A DNA stretch of 64,000 nt from Bremia lactucae. Lineage: Eukaryota; Oomycota; Peronosporomycetes; Peronosporales; Peronosporaceae. The position numbers and the translations under genes were made by a program. Shown piece by piece: positions 22,499 to 32,972 of this stretch. Each line of letters opens with the position of its first letter. The first letter of the stretch is position 1. The DNA is taken from positions 5,922,965 to 5,986,964 of the forward strand of contig NC_090613.1 in NCBI RefSeq assembly GCF_004359215.1. Reading direction: 5' to 3'. The notes under the pieces are model-generated. The model was not told the DNA's origin and made no database searches. It worked only from the letters and a program-made list of their open reading frames with translations.

Positions 22499-23100
22499 TT
22501 GTGCGTGCGCATAATGTATGAGTGTTGTGATGCACCAACAAGTGGGTATCGTGGACGTGAGAAAACTAATCTCTTGGTAAGTTGCAAATTTTACTGGCCC
22601 CGCCAGTATCCGTTATTTCGCAAATATATTCGTGCTTGCGAGGTATGTCAATGGGTGAAGCCTAGCCTTTCATCACGTGCACCTCTCTAACCTCTACCAC
22701 TTACGGCAGAATGTTGGCAGTCGGCATCTATTGACTTCGTCTTCGGATATCCGTAAAATGATCACAAAAATAATGGAATCCTTGTTTTTGTAGATAGATT
22801 CAGCAAGATGGTACATCTTGCTGCAGTACCAAAGTCAATCACGGCTCCGGGCTTTGCCCGTGTCTTTATCGACACGGTAATCAGTTTCCACGGTTCACGG
22901 CGGAGTTTTGACAATCCGTGATCTCTAACTGCATCGGAGAGGCAATGCGTGTGCAATAGAATTTTTACGTAGGATGCGAACGCATCCTATGTTTTACGTT
23001 GGTCGGCTCCGCCCGTACCGTTTTCTTCCGAGGACGGATCTGACCACCCTTTATAAAAATCCCTTAAAGATTCTTGTGGTCATAAACCAGATTTTTTTTA
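22499..23100 (+). pseudogene. Gypsy A integrase remnant
   Basis: The zinc-binding HHCC region is at 22499-22690 (FYWPRQYPLFRKYI, CEVCQWVKPSLSSRAPL). The catalytic core starts with IDFVFGYP and VFVDRFSKMVHLAAVPKSIT at 22730-22850 but breaks off near 22900. The next recognisable segment (HPMFYVGRLRPYRF, about 22981-23025) belongs to the C-terminal pol linker. The second catalytic Asp and the Glu are gone. Confidence 0.75.
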
Positions 23101-23268
23101 ATGCTGAATTTGGAGATTCTCATGTCGGGTCCGAAAATCCTCGAAACCGCGATGAACTGACGACAGCTCATCACGAAGAGCGTGATACATCCGTTCGTTC
23201 TCCAACATGGAGTACGCACTCTTCATCGAACGGTCTTCAAACCGCTCGATATAGGGAGCCTGCCCCGT

Positions 23269-24670
23269 CTACTCCAACGAGCGACGCTTACCGCGCTCGT
23301 AATCAAGACCCTTACCAGATTCATGGAGGAAGTGGTCGAGTTTGTCGATCTTCGACTCTAGATCTGACACACGAGTCAGATCTAATGCTCCCTCCTCCGC
23401 CAAAATTATTGGTGAATTCCCACAGTGGTCAACGTTTCCTTGTGGAACGTATCCAGAACCGCCGTGATGTGAAGGGGCAACGAACGCGTTAACTTGTCCG
23501 CTGGCGTGGTTATCCACCTTCGCATGACAGCTGGGAGCCTCGTTCCCAGCTGATTGTTGATATTGAAGGCCTCGTCCGTCAGTATGACGAGACCCATCCG
23601 ATGGATCAGAAGGTCCATCGGAAAACACGCGCCCCTGGCGCCTGTAAATCGATTGCAAAGCGTCAATCGCATCGCGCATCTCGATAGAGATGCGAGCACT
23701 TCCCCAACGAGAAGAAAAAATATAGACATCCCATTTTACTCGCTTCGTGTTGTCAACACAACACAGACAAGGATCACCCAACGCGAGGCATGGATTTCCT
23801 GCCATACGAGACAAATGATGCAATTTATACCTTGCACCGGTTAGAGTTCGTTTTTCAAACTTAACGCGAATCGTGTAAACTATTTGAAGTCAGGCTTTGC
23901 GTCCATTTCTTTAACATTGCGAATGAATGCGCTCCAGACTTGCATCAACGAGATTTATATCATTTGTTGTTGCCACTATACCATCGATGCTTAAGAAAAG
24001 CATCGAGATAAAAAATCTTCCTTAGCGCGAAAGTTCATCGCGCTGGGATCAAGGCCATGTAGCTTTGTCGCAATAAATAAGGGATATTTAATATGAGGAG
24101 TAGTCTCTCCAGACAAGCTATTAATTAGCTGCTCGGGTAAAAGCCACGGCTTCTTCCCAGGGGCAAGACAATACATTTTGCTGCTACGCTTCCCTGAGTG
24201 GTACCCACGTAGCAGGGTTACCACGAGAACTTTTATTACAATGGCTTACGCCATCGTCATCACCACGCATTGAGATAAGTGCGGTTGACGGCACGGAGAC
24301 GGTGCTGGCGGCGAGGAATCATCCTTATCGTCGGAACCGAACATGCTATAGCGCTATTAGCACGTCTATCCGATTCAGCCCCCCCCATTCGAAGGCTCAT
24401 AGTCAGCGCCTGACGACGATCAGGCGACTAGTCTGCTCTCTCAGAGTCGGCCATTTCGTCCGACTCGCATTCATAGTCGACATCCAAAGAGGGGCCGCAC
24501 GCACGTGGTGATTCACCACGTACACCCGCAAAATTTAGAGTTGCGGGAGAAGGTGACACTACGGTAGACGAAACGTCTGCGGCAAGAGACCATACTGCGT
24601 CGCCCGCGGCTGCATGAACCGCAGCCGAAGGCGCCGCATTATTCGCACGCCGCATGGACTTCTCGACCAT
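23269..24670 (-). pseudogene. Antisense ORF of Gypsy A (family shared with elements B and C)
   Basis: On the strand opposite to pol, a gene-like series starts at 24670 (MVEKSMRRANNAAP, then an acidic Ser-rich segment) and continues through 24224-23991 and 23823-23269. The last 184-codon frame holds NPCLALGDPCLCC, then ISIEMRDAIDALQSIYRRQGR and FSDGP, and ends in a coiled-coil-like tail (DLESKIDKLDHFL). The matching region of element C has SCPCCF, SCEMREGIEILQSFYERRKR and FSDGP in the same order. Element B repeats the layout with a similar coiled-coil end. Function is unknown. Frame breaks show this copy is degraded. Confidence 0.55.
23470..23620 (+). pseudogene. Gypsy A chromodomain
   Basis: Encodes LVRWRGYPPSHDSWEP and LIVDIEGLVRQYDETHP, the conserved core of a chromoviral integrase chromodomain, which directs integration to particular chromatin. 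A stop lies just upstream. The reverse strand here is part of the antisense frame described separately. Confidence 0.75.
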
Positions 24671-24787
24671 GCGATAGAATTAAAAATGATGGTTTTGACC
24701 AATCAACATCACTTTTAATTAAGTGTTCTTATAGTGACTACTCTATTCAATGACAGTCATATTGATTGTCGTTTCAGAGAAGGGTGA

Positions 24788-25215
24788 TGTTACGGGGTGT
24801 ATCGTTACATGAAATTAATACTTAAAAGTTATTAATTAATAAATTATCTAAAACAGATATTAGGAGATATTAGTTTACATAGAAATATTCGCAAAGCTTA
24901 TCCACTAGTAGATAAATGCCATTTTATCTACTTGCTCCGCGGTCCAGACAGCGCTGGACGCGCGCAAAGAGAAAAACACGTAAAATTTTATTACATGTTT
25001 TGTATTAGTATGTAATTTAGTATAAATAGATAGAAACAGAAGAGCTTAATTATATTAGATACAATTTTTTTTAATCCCCCCTTAAAGCAACTTTTTATAA
25101 ATAGTCTTCTTCTGCACGTACTAGTGTTCGTGAAGTGACGTGAGGCACCACTCGAACTGAGGTAGTGCGAAGTGGAATTGTACTGAAGCAGTAAAGTCGG
25201 CAGTGCCCCGTTACA
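24788..25215 (+). repeat. 3' LTR of Gypsy A
   Basis: 428 bp, starting TGTTACGGGGTG and ending CCCCGTTACA. It is clearly the partner of 18372-18788, with scattered substitutions and small indels, so the insertion is not recent. Confidence 0.9.
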
Positions 25216-25372
25216 AAAACTATTTTAGTATTGACCTCTGTTGCGACCAACTCTTAGCATCTGAAAAATCCTTCCTCTGAACGTCGTGTACATGAAAGTG
25301 TTGGAGAGGTGGTCTGCGCAGTAGAAGGCAAGACTGGATGGGATTCTTTTATAGGTACTTGATTCGCCAAGC

Positions 25373-26336
25373 GCAAAAATAAATTGTATACCAATGCCTT
25401 TCAATGTGTTTTTGGCACAGAAAAATTTCCTTTTTAAGGGTGCTTCATTAAAAAGCGAGGCCTTAGAGCGGATCCCGCTAAGGTAAAAGCCATAGCAGAT
25501 TGGCCGGTTTTTATGTACCAAAAGGATTCGCGGAAGTGGTTGGGTCTCGCCAATTATTTACACAGATAAAGCGAAAATTACGCTGATATGGCTAGACCAT
25601 TACCTAAATTAATTAAAATGATATAAATTGGTACTGGACTAGCACAAAGCAAAATGCTTCTCAAGCAATTAAGGATAGTCTTATCCGTGCCCCGATTTTG
25701 GCACTACCAAATCCAAATTGGCCTTCAGTGTCGTCTGTGAGGCATCGGATTTTGTCATTGGTAGTGTTCTGTTACAAACAGATGTTGATGGGCGTGAACG
25801 TGCTATTGCGTTCGAGCCTAGACAGCTTTAAGCTGCGCAAAAGAACTACTCAGTTCATGACAAAGAGTTACTTGCAATGAAGTATGTTCTCGTCAAATTC
25901 AAATTCGTTTGCTAGCTCTAAGCCGTTTGTAATATATACAGATCACGCGTCACTGAATCAGGCTCTAAATTGTCGGCACGTTTGTGTGCAAGATTACATC
26001 GATTTCTAATCGATAACGTCCTGTAGCTATATTGCACGGAGGCTGCGGATCCTTCGCGCGTCGTTGCTCCTTATACTGAAAATTTGAAGTACCGAATCTC
26101 TGTAAGGCACACGATACTGTCGTTGGTGATCATCTCGGTATAGAAAAGACGTACGGCTCTGTAAGCCAGATTTATTGGTGATCCAAAATTTACAAATGGG
26201 TCAGCGCACACGTTCGCACATGCAAAGCATGCCAACGGGTTTAGCCCTCGGCGCATGCTGCTAGACTACTGGCAAGTCTACCCGTACCCACAGGATGTTG
26301 GGAGTCCATTAGTCCCTGTGCTACCTCTATTTTTTT
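25373..26336 (+). pseudogene. Gypsy pol fragment (RT end, RNase H, integrase zinc region)
   Basis: Plus-strand pieces follow Gypsy pol order: KVKAIADWPV at about 25480, then a degraded RNase H around 25700-25980 including the YTDHAS-type block as IYTDH-like sequence. Near 26100-26300 is the integrase zinc region, with THVRTCKACQR-like sequence and a PVPTGCWESIS-like end. Many stops. It interrupts a Copia LTR. Confidence 0.65.
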
Positions 26337-26429
26337 CTATGACATGTCGCGTCGACGTGCGGCCGTAGGATTCGCTCTTGCAACGTACGCTAATGTCTCA
26401 GACTACTTTTAACAATCCTCCTCGCGATC

Positions 26430-27170
26430 GTATCTCCGCCGCCACACCTAGCACAATCTCGTGAGTGCTCGCAAACCCGCAAATTTGTGCTGGTCCAATG
26501 CATTTGCTAACAATCCGCGAGCATGAGCTCCGACCGGATGTAGCGTATCTTCACAACGCCGCGACGAGCAAAGTCTTTTAATGAACTTTTGACCCACGTA
26601 GATGTGAATTGCTTTCAAGGACGTAGCCTTCCTTCGATCTGGCAAATTGCAGCCTGATTATCCACATGCATTTGCATCGGCAGAGCCGGCGCAAGTATCA
26701 CCTCTTTCCGCATCTCTTGGATACCAAGAAGCCTGCGTGCCGTCTCAGATACCGCGACAAACTCGATATACATGGTCGACAGAGAGAGACCACCCTGTTT
26801 CTAGGCTGCCCAGCTCAAAAGCATCCCATTTAGCACCACGACGGCACGACTGTTTTCTCCCTTGTCGGCAACAAAGTCGGCATCACTGAAAGACTCGAGC
26901 GTCATTGGCTCGTTACGTTTGATGGCAGCGCGCATTTTAAGCCGCATCACCCTGCTGTCTTTGATAGCGCACAGTCTTCTTTGCCAGCTTCCAGTCTCAA
27001 ACGCGTGGCGCACGTGTGTGTCGCGTTGCTTTATGGAACGCAACTGCAATTTCTGGGCGCGTACATCCTGCGAATTATTGCAGACTGCCAACGAGCTAAT
27101 GGAACGAACGAATACTGGGCGTCCGGATCCGGCAATACCCTGCAGCACCACACTTTTCGGCGTAGCTTCG
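26430..27170 (-). pseudogene. Copia RT-end and RNase H
   Basis: On minus the fragment reads RQTHSPRV-like sequence (as DTHVRHAFETGSWQ), then MTLESFSDADFVADKGENS, VLNGMLLSWAA, SLSTMYIEFVAVSETAR and finally ALPMQMHVDNQAAICQIEG. These are the end of the Copia reverse transcriptase and RNase H. Frameshifts are present. The upstream part joins directly to gag sequence at about 27200. Confidence 0.75.
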
Positions 27171-27199
27171 TCGTAGCAGTCATCACTGATAGGCGGCCG

Positions 27200-27790
27200 T
27201 GTTTTGCCGAGGCCATGTCGTGCTCACTCAACAGCTTGCTGGTAACTTTCTTCAGATCGAGAGCATATATGTGCGAGTCGATTTCGAGCCCAGTTCAAAA
27301 TCACGGACCCTGGACCTCTTTGCAGCTCTGTCCCGTCAAACGTGCGGATCATGAGCCTGCGCTGACGCTCATCCGGTACACGCATCGCTTGCTGTACAAC
27401 CGGCTCATTCGTAGCGCGTAGTTCTGTCCTGCCGCCTACTCCAATGCAAAGGACTGGTCTCCTGCAGCACATCGCCTTGCGGAGCGCGCCAATCCGGCGG
27501 TACAACTTGTATTCCTACACCATGCGCGTATGCAAGGTCTCGACCGTCCCTTTGCTGCGCGGGTGAATTGCCTAGTACGTCGATGTACATCAGCGCACCA
27601 CCGCGGCCGTTACCAAGAGCCGAGTAAGAAATCCAAGACTCAATTTCTCCTAGCATACGCTCATTCTCATCTCGCTTCACTTACGAGGCTCCATCTACGC
27701 CATCCGCGCTTGGAGGTCAGGAGAGCAGCAAGAATTCTTGCGTTAACGTCGTCACCCCTTTCGTGAGCGGCCGGTGTGCCTTCCACAGCC
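27200..27790 (-). pseudogene. Copia gag remnant
   Basis: On minus it contains IRTFDGTELQRGPGS followed by WARNRLAHICSRSEESYQQA. The FDGTEL...G.GS..W.R phrase is the usual start of the gag core in oomycete Copia elements. The following capsid sequence is missing and RNase H follows instead. Confidence 0.6.
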
Positions 27791-27886
27791 ACAAGGAATG
27801 CTGCGGCCTTTTCGTGGCCGACGTCATAGCTGACTGGGGTCAGTGCGTTCGGCGTGCTGTCGGAGCCAGTCGTTTGGCTTATAACC

Positions 27887-28079
27887 TGTTGGGGAGGTGG
27901 TCTGCGCAGTAGAAGACAAGATTGGAAGTGATTATATATAAGATCCTTAGCTCACTATTCCTAAGCCTTTCCTATGACTCATCGCGGGCGTCATCATATC
28001 GTGCCATCCTAGGCGTCATCATGTCGCGTCTTCGTGTGGCCGGGGGTTTCCTCGCGCAACATTCGCTAATACTTTAACG
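27887..28079 (-). repeat. Copia LTR (5' in element orientation)
   Basis: 193 bp. The opening 45 bases match 25299-25345 with few changes and the closing 60 match 26340-26414. Next to it, inside the element, the minus strand reads GGTTATAAGCC, which resembles an initiator-tRNA primer site. Confidence 0.65.
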
Positions 28080-28148
28080 GAAATAGCCTGGGTCACCTTT
28101 GCCTTCACTGTTATCAGTGTAGGTCAGCTAATATTGAGGCAATCCTAG

Positions 28149-28568
28149 TGTAGGCGGGCGCTTCCAAAGCGACCTCGCACTAGAAAGTACACACCTCCAA
28201 GCACAACGAGAAGCGGTCTGACCGTCTTTTCTCACGTTCAGCGAGTGGGCGCTAAGGCGACCTCACCCAACGAACTTGTACCTTAGAACAAATTTTGTCA
28301 CGGAAGCGGTTGCTCGTCTTCTCGTCCGCACATGTTTTCTAGGAAGTAGCTTTAACACTGATTTATATTAAATGGGATCACAAATTAAACCTTCTTGACA
28401 ATATAAGTTGCCATCAATGTGCATATGTCTACATGGCGAGCGTATCAGTCTAGATAACTCAGCTCGCGGATAACGCTAGGCGTCATCCCTTTCAATTTGA
28501 ATGCACCTATGTGCATCACATAAACAAGGGTGGATCACTGTGTAACATTAGGCAGTGAGCCCGTCACA
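28149..28568 (-). repeat. Diverged solo LTR of the Gypsy B family
   Basis: Begins TGTAGGCGGGC and ends CCCGTCACA. In reverse complement it matches the Gypsy B LTRs, for example GCACCTATGTGCATCACATA and GGATAACGCTAGGCGTCATCC. No internal sequence or clear target duplication is attached. Confidence 0.7.
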
Positions 28569-29036
28569 AATATCGGCAGCTCCTCTGGTAGCGTGATTAA
28601 ACGGACTCTTTACCTTAGATAAATTTTACAGGCAGAAAACTTTATGCTATCCGACGTTATAAAAAAATATTCTTGCATCGATTATCATACTTTTTGATTA
28701 AATTAATGTTGCAATTTTTACGCGCCTTAGACCAACACTGTAACGGTGGTGACGCATCAATCGAAATTGTGTCCAACAATTGTATTTACTATCTTGTAAT
28801 ATAATTGCTTTTAATTAAACCAACCCGTATAATTATGCTAAATTAGAGCGTAACAATTCATTCAATTTTATTCTATTTCGTAATCTCGCTGAGAAATGTA
28901 TGAAGCAACTGGCAGTGAAGGAGAAGCTATTGATGCCTTTCTTTACTAATTTTTTTTCCTCCCGGCTGTTGAATAATATTTGCACGATATTTTTAACAAC
29001 CTCGAAGGTTTTTTGCATTCTCTGTAATGCTGTTTC
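28569..29036. other. Intergenic DNA, nothing recognised
   Basis: AT-rich sequence between the solo LTR and the left repeat of the MULE. Short frames show no motif. Confidence 0.4.
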
Positions 29037-29149
29037 TTATAAGGCAGCCGCTATGGCCACATACCTAATACTATGGCCACAAAAATAACTACTAAAACTA
29101 CCACGGCACAGACGACTGATCTAACCAATTACAGCTAACCTTGTGATTT

Positions 29150-30560
29150 TACAAAAGGCGCTAGAGCAATTTATGGTTGGCGTGAAAATGTGCGTTGAAA
29201 TATACTTTCCTGCATCAGGGAGCGACATATGACGTGCGGTATACAACACAGATGCCGTATAGACGAGAAGAACCCTACTTTTATAAAGAAACTATCATGA
29301 CGTATGTTGACGGCTACATGGCGCGCGCAGAATAGCTCCGAGGAATGCTGGAGAAGAAAAAGGCTCCTAAAGCCGTGAGCAGCCGTAGATGTGGACAAGT
29401 AAGATTTATCGGAAATTGCTTACGAGATAGTATCATCGGACCTAACTGAATTTTGCTTTTCACAGAGGAGGAAATGACCACGAAACCACCGCGGAAACAG
29501 CCGAATTGCGTGGTTTCCTAGTGTGTAAGTTGACTCGAGCTCCTGCATTAGTAATTCGTCTTCAAATTGTCTGGATGCTCTTGTACAGCCGTGATTGTCT
29601 CTGAAAAATCAAAAGTCAAGTCAATGCGAAAGATTCGTTCGAAAAGCAGATTTTTTGCCCTACGGGTTTCCACAGCATTTCACATGAAAGCGACGTCCTT
29701 GGTAGGGAATTTTGCTTCACGAGGTAGGAGCTGCACTATTTCGATGTGTTTTCACGCTTCAATGTATGTAAATATGTTGCATTTAATAACTACTAGTCTC
29801 CCGGAACAGGCAAGTCGTATTTTGCTCAAGCCATCGCAACGGAAGCAAATACTTCGTTTTTTTGCCACTTCATCAAGCAGCTTGGATCAAAGTGGCAAGG
29901 TGACAGCAAAAACAGCGACACCAGTAAAATCATATCAAAATAATGTATTTATTGACGTTTGTCTTATAAGCTGGTTAATATACTTTTTGAAATGGCGCAA
30001 GAGAAAAGGCCTGCTATCGTTTTAATAGATAAAATTGACTCGTTCTCTGTAACTATAGGTCTGAGGCCGAATTTTTTTTTCAGACACATAGCATGGCCAA
30101 CAAGCATGACGGTGAATTGGTGCTCGGCACTAAGAATGTACCATAAGAACTTGATCCAGCGCTCGAACGGTGATAGATTGTGTATATTTGGTCATAAATG
30201 TGAATTTCAGATACTTACATATTTGCAAAACCTGATTTACATTCCTCCTCCCGAAGTTAATGCAAGCAAAATTTTGCTAGGCATTCATGCACGCGATACA
30301 CCGAACGAGCTAAGCATTGCTGATCTCACGGCAATAGCAGAAAAAACGGAAGAGTATTGCGGTTTTATAGTCTAATGGAATTTTATGTGTAGTTCATTCA
30401 ATGCATGACATTAAAACAACATCGCTAGCTGTTCGGGCTCAGATTTATCTGTGCTTGTCCAAGACGCGCTAATGGAACCATTCTAAAACGTCAACAAACT
30501 CGGTTATTTACTTTTGTAAAATTGCGATATTATCGGTAGTACTTCGTTTTTTCAGAGTTT
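29150..30560 (+). pseudogene. VPS4-like ESCRT AAA ATPase pseudogene (MULE passenger)
   Basis: VPS4 disassembles ESCRT-III. The MIT domain starts near 29170 (FMVGVK) and continues after an intron-like GT-AG gap as YKETIMTYVDGYMARAE, LRGMLEKKKAPKAVSS (29280-29390). The AAA domain has VIVSEKSKVK (about 29590), the P-loop [19 protein letters not shown] at 29807-29863 and a Walker B at about 30014-30045 reading IVLIDKIDS, with Lys where the catalytic Glu belongs. Then come LIYIPPPEVNASKILLGIH, DTPNELSIADLTAIAEKTE and, after a second intron-like gap, SGSDLSVLVQDALMEP (about 30440-30474). Stops and frame changes are many. Intron-like gaps argue against a retrocopy. Confidence 0.8.
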
Positions 30561-30599
30561 GCTGACAGGCCTATATGATCCGGCACGCTGCAAATGAAC

Positions 30600-31050
30600 G
30601 TCGATGTCCCGTTCGATGACAAGCGCCGCACGTCGGCGCCTTCTTTTCGTTAAGATGCATCCCCACCACGTATATTAAGTGAGAAGGGACTCGTCGCGTC
30701 GAGGTCTTGTTGCTCGTTCCGCTTGGTCTTCTTCTTGTTCGAGCAACCTCCGGTTCTTCGAGAAGTTGTGGTATTTGCTTCTTTAAACAGTATCATAACC
30801 CATCGTTATATCAAACACACAAAAGTAATCACCCTGAAATACCTCTCATAACTCTTTCAAATCGTCCAAGACTGTCTCTTTCTGATGTCGAGGCAGGTCG
30901 CTGAAATTGTCTCGTAATGTTTCAAATATGACTGGCAAAGTATCATCTGGGTGGCCTGCAACTGGAGGTCGTATTGAATAGAATTGATAAGGATGCCAAT
31001 GAACATTCAAATCGTTCAATTTAAGCCTCCTACCAGTGCAAGATTAAAAT
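30600..31050 (-). pseudogene. MULE transposase C-terminus (copy 2)
   Basis: The reverse complement of 1-440. On minus it carries the RNLPRHQKETVLDDL-like segment near 30870-30905 and the TSTRR-type basic stretch near 30690. Stops interrupt both. Its position between VPS4 and the transposase middle fits a single minus-strand transposase gene. Confidence 0.5.
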
Positions 31051-31344
31051 TGGAAAACCTTGATATGCTGGTCTGCGCGTTCAAGCACTGTAAAGCGCTT
31101 GCGATGATCCGCCGCATTTGATGTTCTCAAGGAATCCCCCAGATGGTAGCAAAAGTAGAAGAGAATAGCTTAGCGCCGGTCGCCATTGGACGTCGGGCTT
31201 TCTTCGGCTGTTATTGCGAGCCGTTAGTGATTGAAAAAAACATAGGATGAAAGGAATGTTATAAACTCACCTGTTCATTCCGAAGGGCGTAATATGAGAT
31301 CTTTTGGTTGATATGTTTAAGATTTTCACCACGTGGAGTCGGCT

Positions 31345-31500
31345 CCGCGGAAGGTTAAATTTTCACTTGCTGCTTTGCCAATTCTGTGGTAAGCCAGTGC
31401 ATATTTAATAGCAAGGAGTTCTTTGTCATGCACTGGATAGTTGCGTTCGGGTGGTTGAAGCTGACGCGATTGACGTTGAGAAGAATGTCACCGTTAAATG
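31345..31500 (-). pseudogene. Gypsy RNase H scrap
   Basis: On minus this short stretch encodes RQSRQLQPPERNYPVHDKE followed by LLAIKYALAYHRIG, the RNase H core of oomycete Gypsy elements, without stops over about 40 codons. It is isolated from other Gypsy sequence and lies inside the MULE. Confidence 0.75.
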
Positions 31501-31576
31501 CAAGCCCCATTTTACTGGAGAGGATGATGAGTGAAAAGCATTTTCGAAGGATTGGAGATCGGTAACGTGCCATTCG

Positions 31577-32010
31577 TTGTTTGAAATCAGTAGTTTTTCG
31601 TCATGTTCTAAGTCATTCCTTGTTAAGCAGGTGGTTTTCCCAAACACTATCGCGGAGTTCGATGTAAATTTGGACGTTCCAGCTTATATAGACAGAACGC
31701 TACACGGAACGGTGGAGTATCTAGCCAAGGCGTGGATCGACCCCCACAAGGTATCATTTGTTCGGAAATTACAAATTTGATTTCACACAGTCGTTTCACG
31801 CGGAGAAGGTGCCCACAATATCGTGAAAGAGTTCATTGAAACCATCGTGGAAAATCTGGTTGGGTGTTGCGAGCGGTTAGTTGAGTCCACAGAAAGCTTC
31901 CAGATCGAATTGCCAAATGCAAAGCAGGATAGTTGCCAAAGGAAACAGTATCCGCAGAACATGTATGAGAGCAAGTTCCCGATCAATTACAAATACTTCC
32001 GTTGATGGTC
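31577..32010 (+). pseudogene. MULE transposase middle part, inverted
   Basis: Plus-strand reading gives FPNTIAEFDVNLDVPAYIDR, LAKAWIDPHKVSFV and, after a shift, SRGEGAHNIVKEFIET. The W.....K..FV and SR.EG.H..IKE pattern marks the C-terminal part of the MULE DDE domain. It is on the opposite strand to the N-terminal half at 32035-32903. Confidence 0.55.
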
Positions 32011-32034
32011 GGCATGGAAATGTTGTCGGAAAAA

Positions 32035-32903
32035 GTTGATCGCGGTAACATACAAGTCAGCCTCCTCGTTCTTCATGAAAACGAAGGCTGCCGAGAACTT
32101 GGAATATAGCATGGTATTTTCAACAACTGGAGCAAAGAAATTTCGTCTAGTCTGTTTTATAGGTGCAATCTAGCAACAAGACGTCGCAATTCATCCTTAA
32201 GAGTTCCACATATTTTTTTTGGATAAGCGAAGAACAAATATGCGATGCGCCCATTGGAATCTTTCTCGATATTTATTTCGAACCCGTCCATTGAGTTTCC
32301 TGATTGCGTTCTTCTGCTTTAAATTCCAGAGCTTTCGCTTACTGAGTTCCAATTGCTGGCCTTGCTCTCGCATGATGGTTGAAGATGCCTTGCTTTCAAA
32401 CCAAACTGAAAAAAGCCGAGCAATTTCTTTTAATTGAGACTCCGAGATACGAGTATGAAGTGGATGAGTGGTCCTGGCGTTAAAAGGTTCGAGGCTATGC
32501 TCCTTGCATGTAATTGTAAAGGACCAGGTGCCGTCTGCAATTGGAAGGAGATTGTTAATGCAAACGTTAATTCCTCGGTGAACTCACTCAACCATGATGC
32601 GTAGCTTTACTTTCGGTTTGTGTCCACACCTTTGAGGGACAGTCAATGAGTGCACTACCTTTCGCCTCCCGTAATCTTGTTCTTGGACAAGTCCGTGACG
32701 ATTTCGATTCACGCCTCTACGATCGCATTTATAGTGAACCCATTTTGTCGTCCATCTCGTTGCTTGTGTGAGGACTTGGTGACAATTCCATAGCCATTTG
32801 CAGCAGCTACCACATTCATTTGTTTTTCCATGGTCTTCCGCGCGTTGAATTGTTCGTTTTGCTGGTGCTCCATGGCCATGCTTGCTATAAGTGCTGTGGG
32901 CAT
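32035..32903 (-). pseudogene. MULE/FAR1-type transposase N-terminal half
   Basis: On minus the 5' part reads ANGYGIVTKSSHKQRDGRQ, a FAR1/WRKY-like DNA-binding start. Near 32300-32060 it has SNGRIAYLFFAYPKN, then PIKQTRRNFFAPVVENT and AAFVFMKNEEAD, degraded versions of the MULE stretch around the first catalytic Asp. Several stops are present. Confidence 0.5.
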
Positions 32904-32972
32904 CTAGCTCGACTGGTGTTGAAACGTACAGATTTGCGATAAAATTGAATGGATTTGAATCTGCTATCTATT

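Larger units (their letters stand above)
18372..25215 (+). mobile_element. Ty3/Gypsy retrotransposon A, LTR to LTR, degenerate
   Basis: A 6.84-kb element bounded by LTRs 18372-18788 and 24788-25215. Five-base flanks AAATC and AAAAC differ at one position, which fits a mutated target duplication. A primer-site-like TGGTAGCTTTTTG follows the first LTR and a purine tract (AGAGAAGGGTGA) precedes the second. Gag, protease, reverse transcriptase, RNase H, integrase and chromodomain pieces follow in Gypsy order on plus, broken by stops and deletions. An antisense gene lies between pol and the 3' LTR. Confidence 0.9.
25299..28079 (-). mobile_element. Ty1/Copia element, internally deleted, with Gypsy fragment in one LTR
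   Basis: A Copia element reads on minus. Its 5' LTR is 27887-28079, starting TGTTGGGGAGGTGGTC on plus. Its 3' LTR is split: 25299-25372 carries the same start (TGTTGGAGAGGTGGTC) and about 26337-26414 carries the same end (ATGTCGCG..., GCTAATG). Between these two parts lies a Gypsy pol fragment. A pyrimidine run TCCTCCTC next to 26414 is the purine tract in reverse. Coding retains gag and the RT-end/RNase H but not protease, integrase or most of the reverse transcriptase. Confidence 0.7.
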
